From positions 1 to 19,286 of the forward strand of contig FLMG01004347.1 in NCBI GenBank assembly GCA_900088475.1: 19,286 bases of DNA, read 5' to 3'. Numbering within the stretch: position 1 is the first letter of the stretch; each line of letters begins with the position of its first letter. This document shows, one piece after another, positions 17,641 to 19,286 of this stretch. Origin of the DNA: Hyphochytrium catenoides (taxonomy: Eukaryota; Sar; Hyphochytriomycetes; Hyphochytriales; Hyphochytriaceae). The notes beneath the pieces were generated by a model. It saw only the letters and a list, made by a program, of their open reading frames with translations. It did not search any database and had not been told where the DNA came from. The translations under genes were made by a program, and so were the position numbers.

Positions 17641-18794
17641 TATATCTCTCTAGCTCCCTCTTTCTGTCTCTTTTCTCCTCTATACTTTCGTAGTCCCCTC
17701 TGTAATGAAACGCCTTCTTCTTATCTGTCTCTGTCCCTTTTGTGTCTCTCTATAACTCTGTCTGTCCGTCTGGTTTGTAACTCCTACCACTCTCCGTTCT
17801 TCCTCTCCTCATCGTAATTCTTAGTGTTGATAGGAGCCAAACAATGGACTTCATCTTTTCCTTGGTCTCTGATGACGGCAGAGACAGAGTCATCAGTATC
17901 AACAGAGCGACAGGTACTCCGCAGAGGTAGCGCAGTCGACGGAGTCATCAACAGGGTTAGCAGAGTAATGAGAGTCAACAGAGGTAACAGAGCCAACTTG
18001 GAGTCTAACAGGCTCCTAGAGCAGAGTCAAGGTCGCCACTTTCTTCATTTCTTATCGTCATCTTCTTCTTTCTCTCTCTTGTTATACTTCTCAATTTCTC
18101 TCTTCCTTCTGCTCGTTCTCTTCTCTCCCAGTGGCCCTGTGCTCAAGTTTCATTGGCTTTGAGCAAATCTATTAGGTTTCAGGAGCTTCTTTCCTTCCCT
18201 GAAGTCTGTCATTAGAAAAAGAAAACAAGGAATGATGATGAGTCGGTACTTTTTAATGAAAGATGTTATGGCGTTGGTGATCATTTCCTACAATGAAAGC
18301 ATCTCCCTTGTTCTCCTCTCTTACCAGGCGCTCTCCATCTATCCTAGATCAGGAAGGGAAAATGCGCTCCTTTCCTTCAGAAAATACTTCTTCATGACAG
18401 CTACCAAGAAGACTCTCTTGACAGGAAAGGTACGAGAAAGGAAAGAAAGGCAAACATAGAGAGATCAGCTGTTCACCAAGGAAGAGGACCTCCATCTCCA
18501 AAGCTGACGAATAGCTCTTCACACTCTCATTGAGACCTGAGGTAGGGCAGTCAGCATTCCACGAAAGGCCCTCCTTCACTGTTCCTCATGCGCCCCATGC
18601 AAAGGACGGGAGAGAAGAGAAAGCTTCAGTATGCGGAAAAGTGCACCGCGGCGAACTGTAGCTTCATAAATAAGGCTTAGCAAAAAACAGAGATAGATGC
18701 ACCACTAAGAGGAAGGAGGCGCAGATCTCTCCTCTTCGTTTTCTGTTTACTTTCTGCCCTTTGTTGTCAGAGTCGACGTGTCTGTCTCTGTGAA
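17641..18794. other. Intergenic, weak ORFs and AACAGAG-type repeats
   Basis: Pyrimidine-rich to about 17815. About 17880–18020 holds degenerate copies of an (A)GAGTCA-ACAGAGG-type motif. A 75-codon plus frame, 18232–18459, has a plausible exon core (about 18329–18429) bounded by CAG and GTACGA and reading RSGRENALLSFRKYFFMTAT. A minus frame at 18349–18579 overlaps it. None is recognised. Confidence 0.35.
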
Positions 18795-19286
18795 TCAGCA
18801 ATAAAGTCCAGTCTTCACCACGCGGTCTAACTCTCTGTCTCTCTTCGCAACGTAGCAGTAAAATCTCTCCGCAGCAACTTTGTCCAAGAAGTCATCAATT
18901 CTTTGTCTGTTCGGCCCCAGATAGCCCTTTCCATCATCCACATAGTCCACGACAAGCACCAACTTGCCTGCGTCTCTGACCTTTCTAAGAAAGGTAAGCC
19001 TCTCTTCTGTCTCATCCCTTTCTACCGCCTCTAGTCCGTCATAGAAGAGGTCCTCCACGCCAATGCCATTGATGGTGTAGAGATACCTCCCGTCTTCGTC
19101 ATACTGAAGGATCTCTTCCGCATTCTGAGGAATGACCTGAAAGTTCACCGCGTTACGGACAACTCGCGCGTGATAAGCAATCTTCAAAACAAAATCGATC
19201 ATAAGGCGAGCCGCCTCTTTCTCGGAGAGAGGGCCAGAGTGTGTCTCTCTCTTTTCGCCTGCCATTCTCAGCTGCATAGGGTCGCT
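18795..19286 (-). CDS. GH114-like (TM1410/MJ1477-type) glycosidase, 3' partial
   Basis: 163 codons are visible, open at the right edge of the window; the TGA is at 18795–18797. The sequence follows the order of the TM1410/MJ1477 family, an (alpha/beta)8-barrel group related to GH114 endo-alpha-1,4-polygalactosaminidases. It has a helix (AARLMIDFVLKIAYHARVV), then FQVIPQNAEEIL, then YTINGIGVEDLFYDG with the conserved Glu, then a charged helix, GKLVLVVDYV, and FYCYVAKRDRELD near the end. In this family the upstream YLD aspartate and the Glu of the GxxxEDLFY motif are the likely catalytic pair; the former is off-window. Secretion cannot be judged without the N terminus. Family assignment is good; the substrate (a galactosamine polymer or another glycan) is inference. 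ATG codons at 19275 and 19263 are probably internal, since the frame stays open beyond them and family homology normally begins further upstream. Confidence 0.8.
   Translation of the reverse strand, partial: SDPMQLRMAGEKRETHSGPLSEKEAARLMIDFVLKIAYHARVVRNAVNFQVIPQNAEEILQYDEDGRYLYTINGIGVEDLFYDGLEAVERDETEERLTFLRKVRDAGKLVLVVDYVDDGKGYLGPNRQRIDDFLDKVAAERFYCYVAKRDRELDRVVKTGLYC

Noticed and set aside
17784-17996. Minus-strand ORF that looks like a secreted protein (LLPLLTLITLLTLL start)
   Set aside because: No ATG before the hydrophobic stretch (the start is TTG), and the Leu/Thr run is the reverse reading of AACAGAG/GAGTCA repeats.
1-19286. tRNA, rRNA or CRISPR features
   Set aside because: No cloverleaf with T-loop GTTCRA context, rRNA signature or regularly spaced repeat-spacer array was seen by eye.

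Overview
The window comes from a nuclear genome of a microbial eukaryote. Genes are split by GT–AG introns, AATAAA polyadenylation signals follow two stop codons, and the introns are packed with (CT)n. The MYB repeats end in a VKIRWKSL-type third helix, and class I HMG-CoA reductase sits beside secreted or membrane carbohydrate-active proteins. My best guess is a stramenopile-type protist or alga. This rests on remembered family features, not a search.

Layout. 1–2717 (+) is a three-repeat MYB transcription factor, open at its 5' end, which I resolve into six exons with matching phases. 2718–3227 is its purine-rich 3' flank followed by (CT)n. 3228–3632 is a 405-bp foldback element with arms of about 175 bp. 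3633–8880 differs from both flanks: the (CT)n dinucleotide tracts stop and are replaced by GAA/TTC/GAT triplet-rich DNA, short palindromes, degenerate duplicated blocks and short broken-looking reading frames. Within it is one convincing gene, an intronless secreted bulb-type (B-type) lectin at 6160–7050. 8891–13436 (+) is HMG-CoA reductase, the committed step of the mevalonate pathway, assembled here from eight exons with all four catalytic residues present. 14444–15820 (−) is a type II membrane protein with a GH16 domain resembling XTH/CRH transglycosylases; it converges on the HMGR gene. 15821–18794 has CT-rich spacer, an AT-richer stretch without a recognisable gene, and a few weak ORFs. 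18795–19286 (−) is the 3' part of a GH114-like (TM1410/MJ1477-type) glycosidase running off the right edge.

I see no operon or pathway logic linking the genes. HMGR acts in sterol/isoprenoid synthesis. The GH16 protein, the GH114-like protein and the lectin all plausibly act on or bind polysaccharide at the cell surface or in the secretory route. The most unusual parts are the 3.2–8.9 kb island (foldback, hairpin families, duplicated blocks with conserved reading, lectin), the changed DNA-contact residues in MYB repeat 3, and the loss of the regulatory serine from the HMGR tail.
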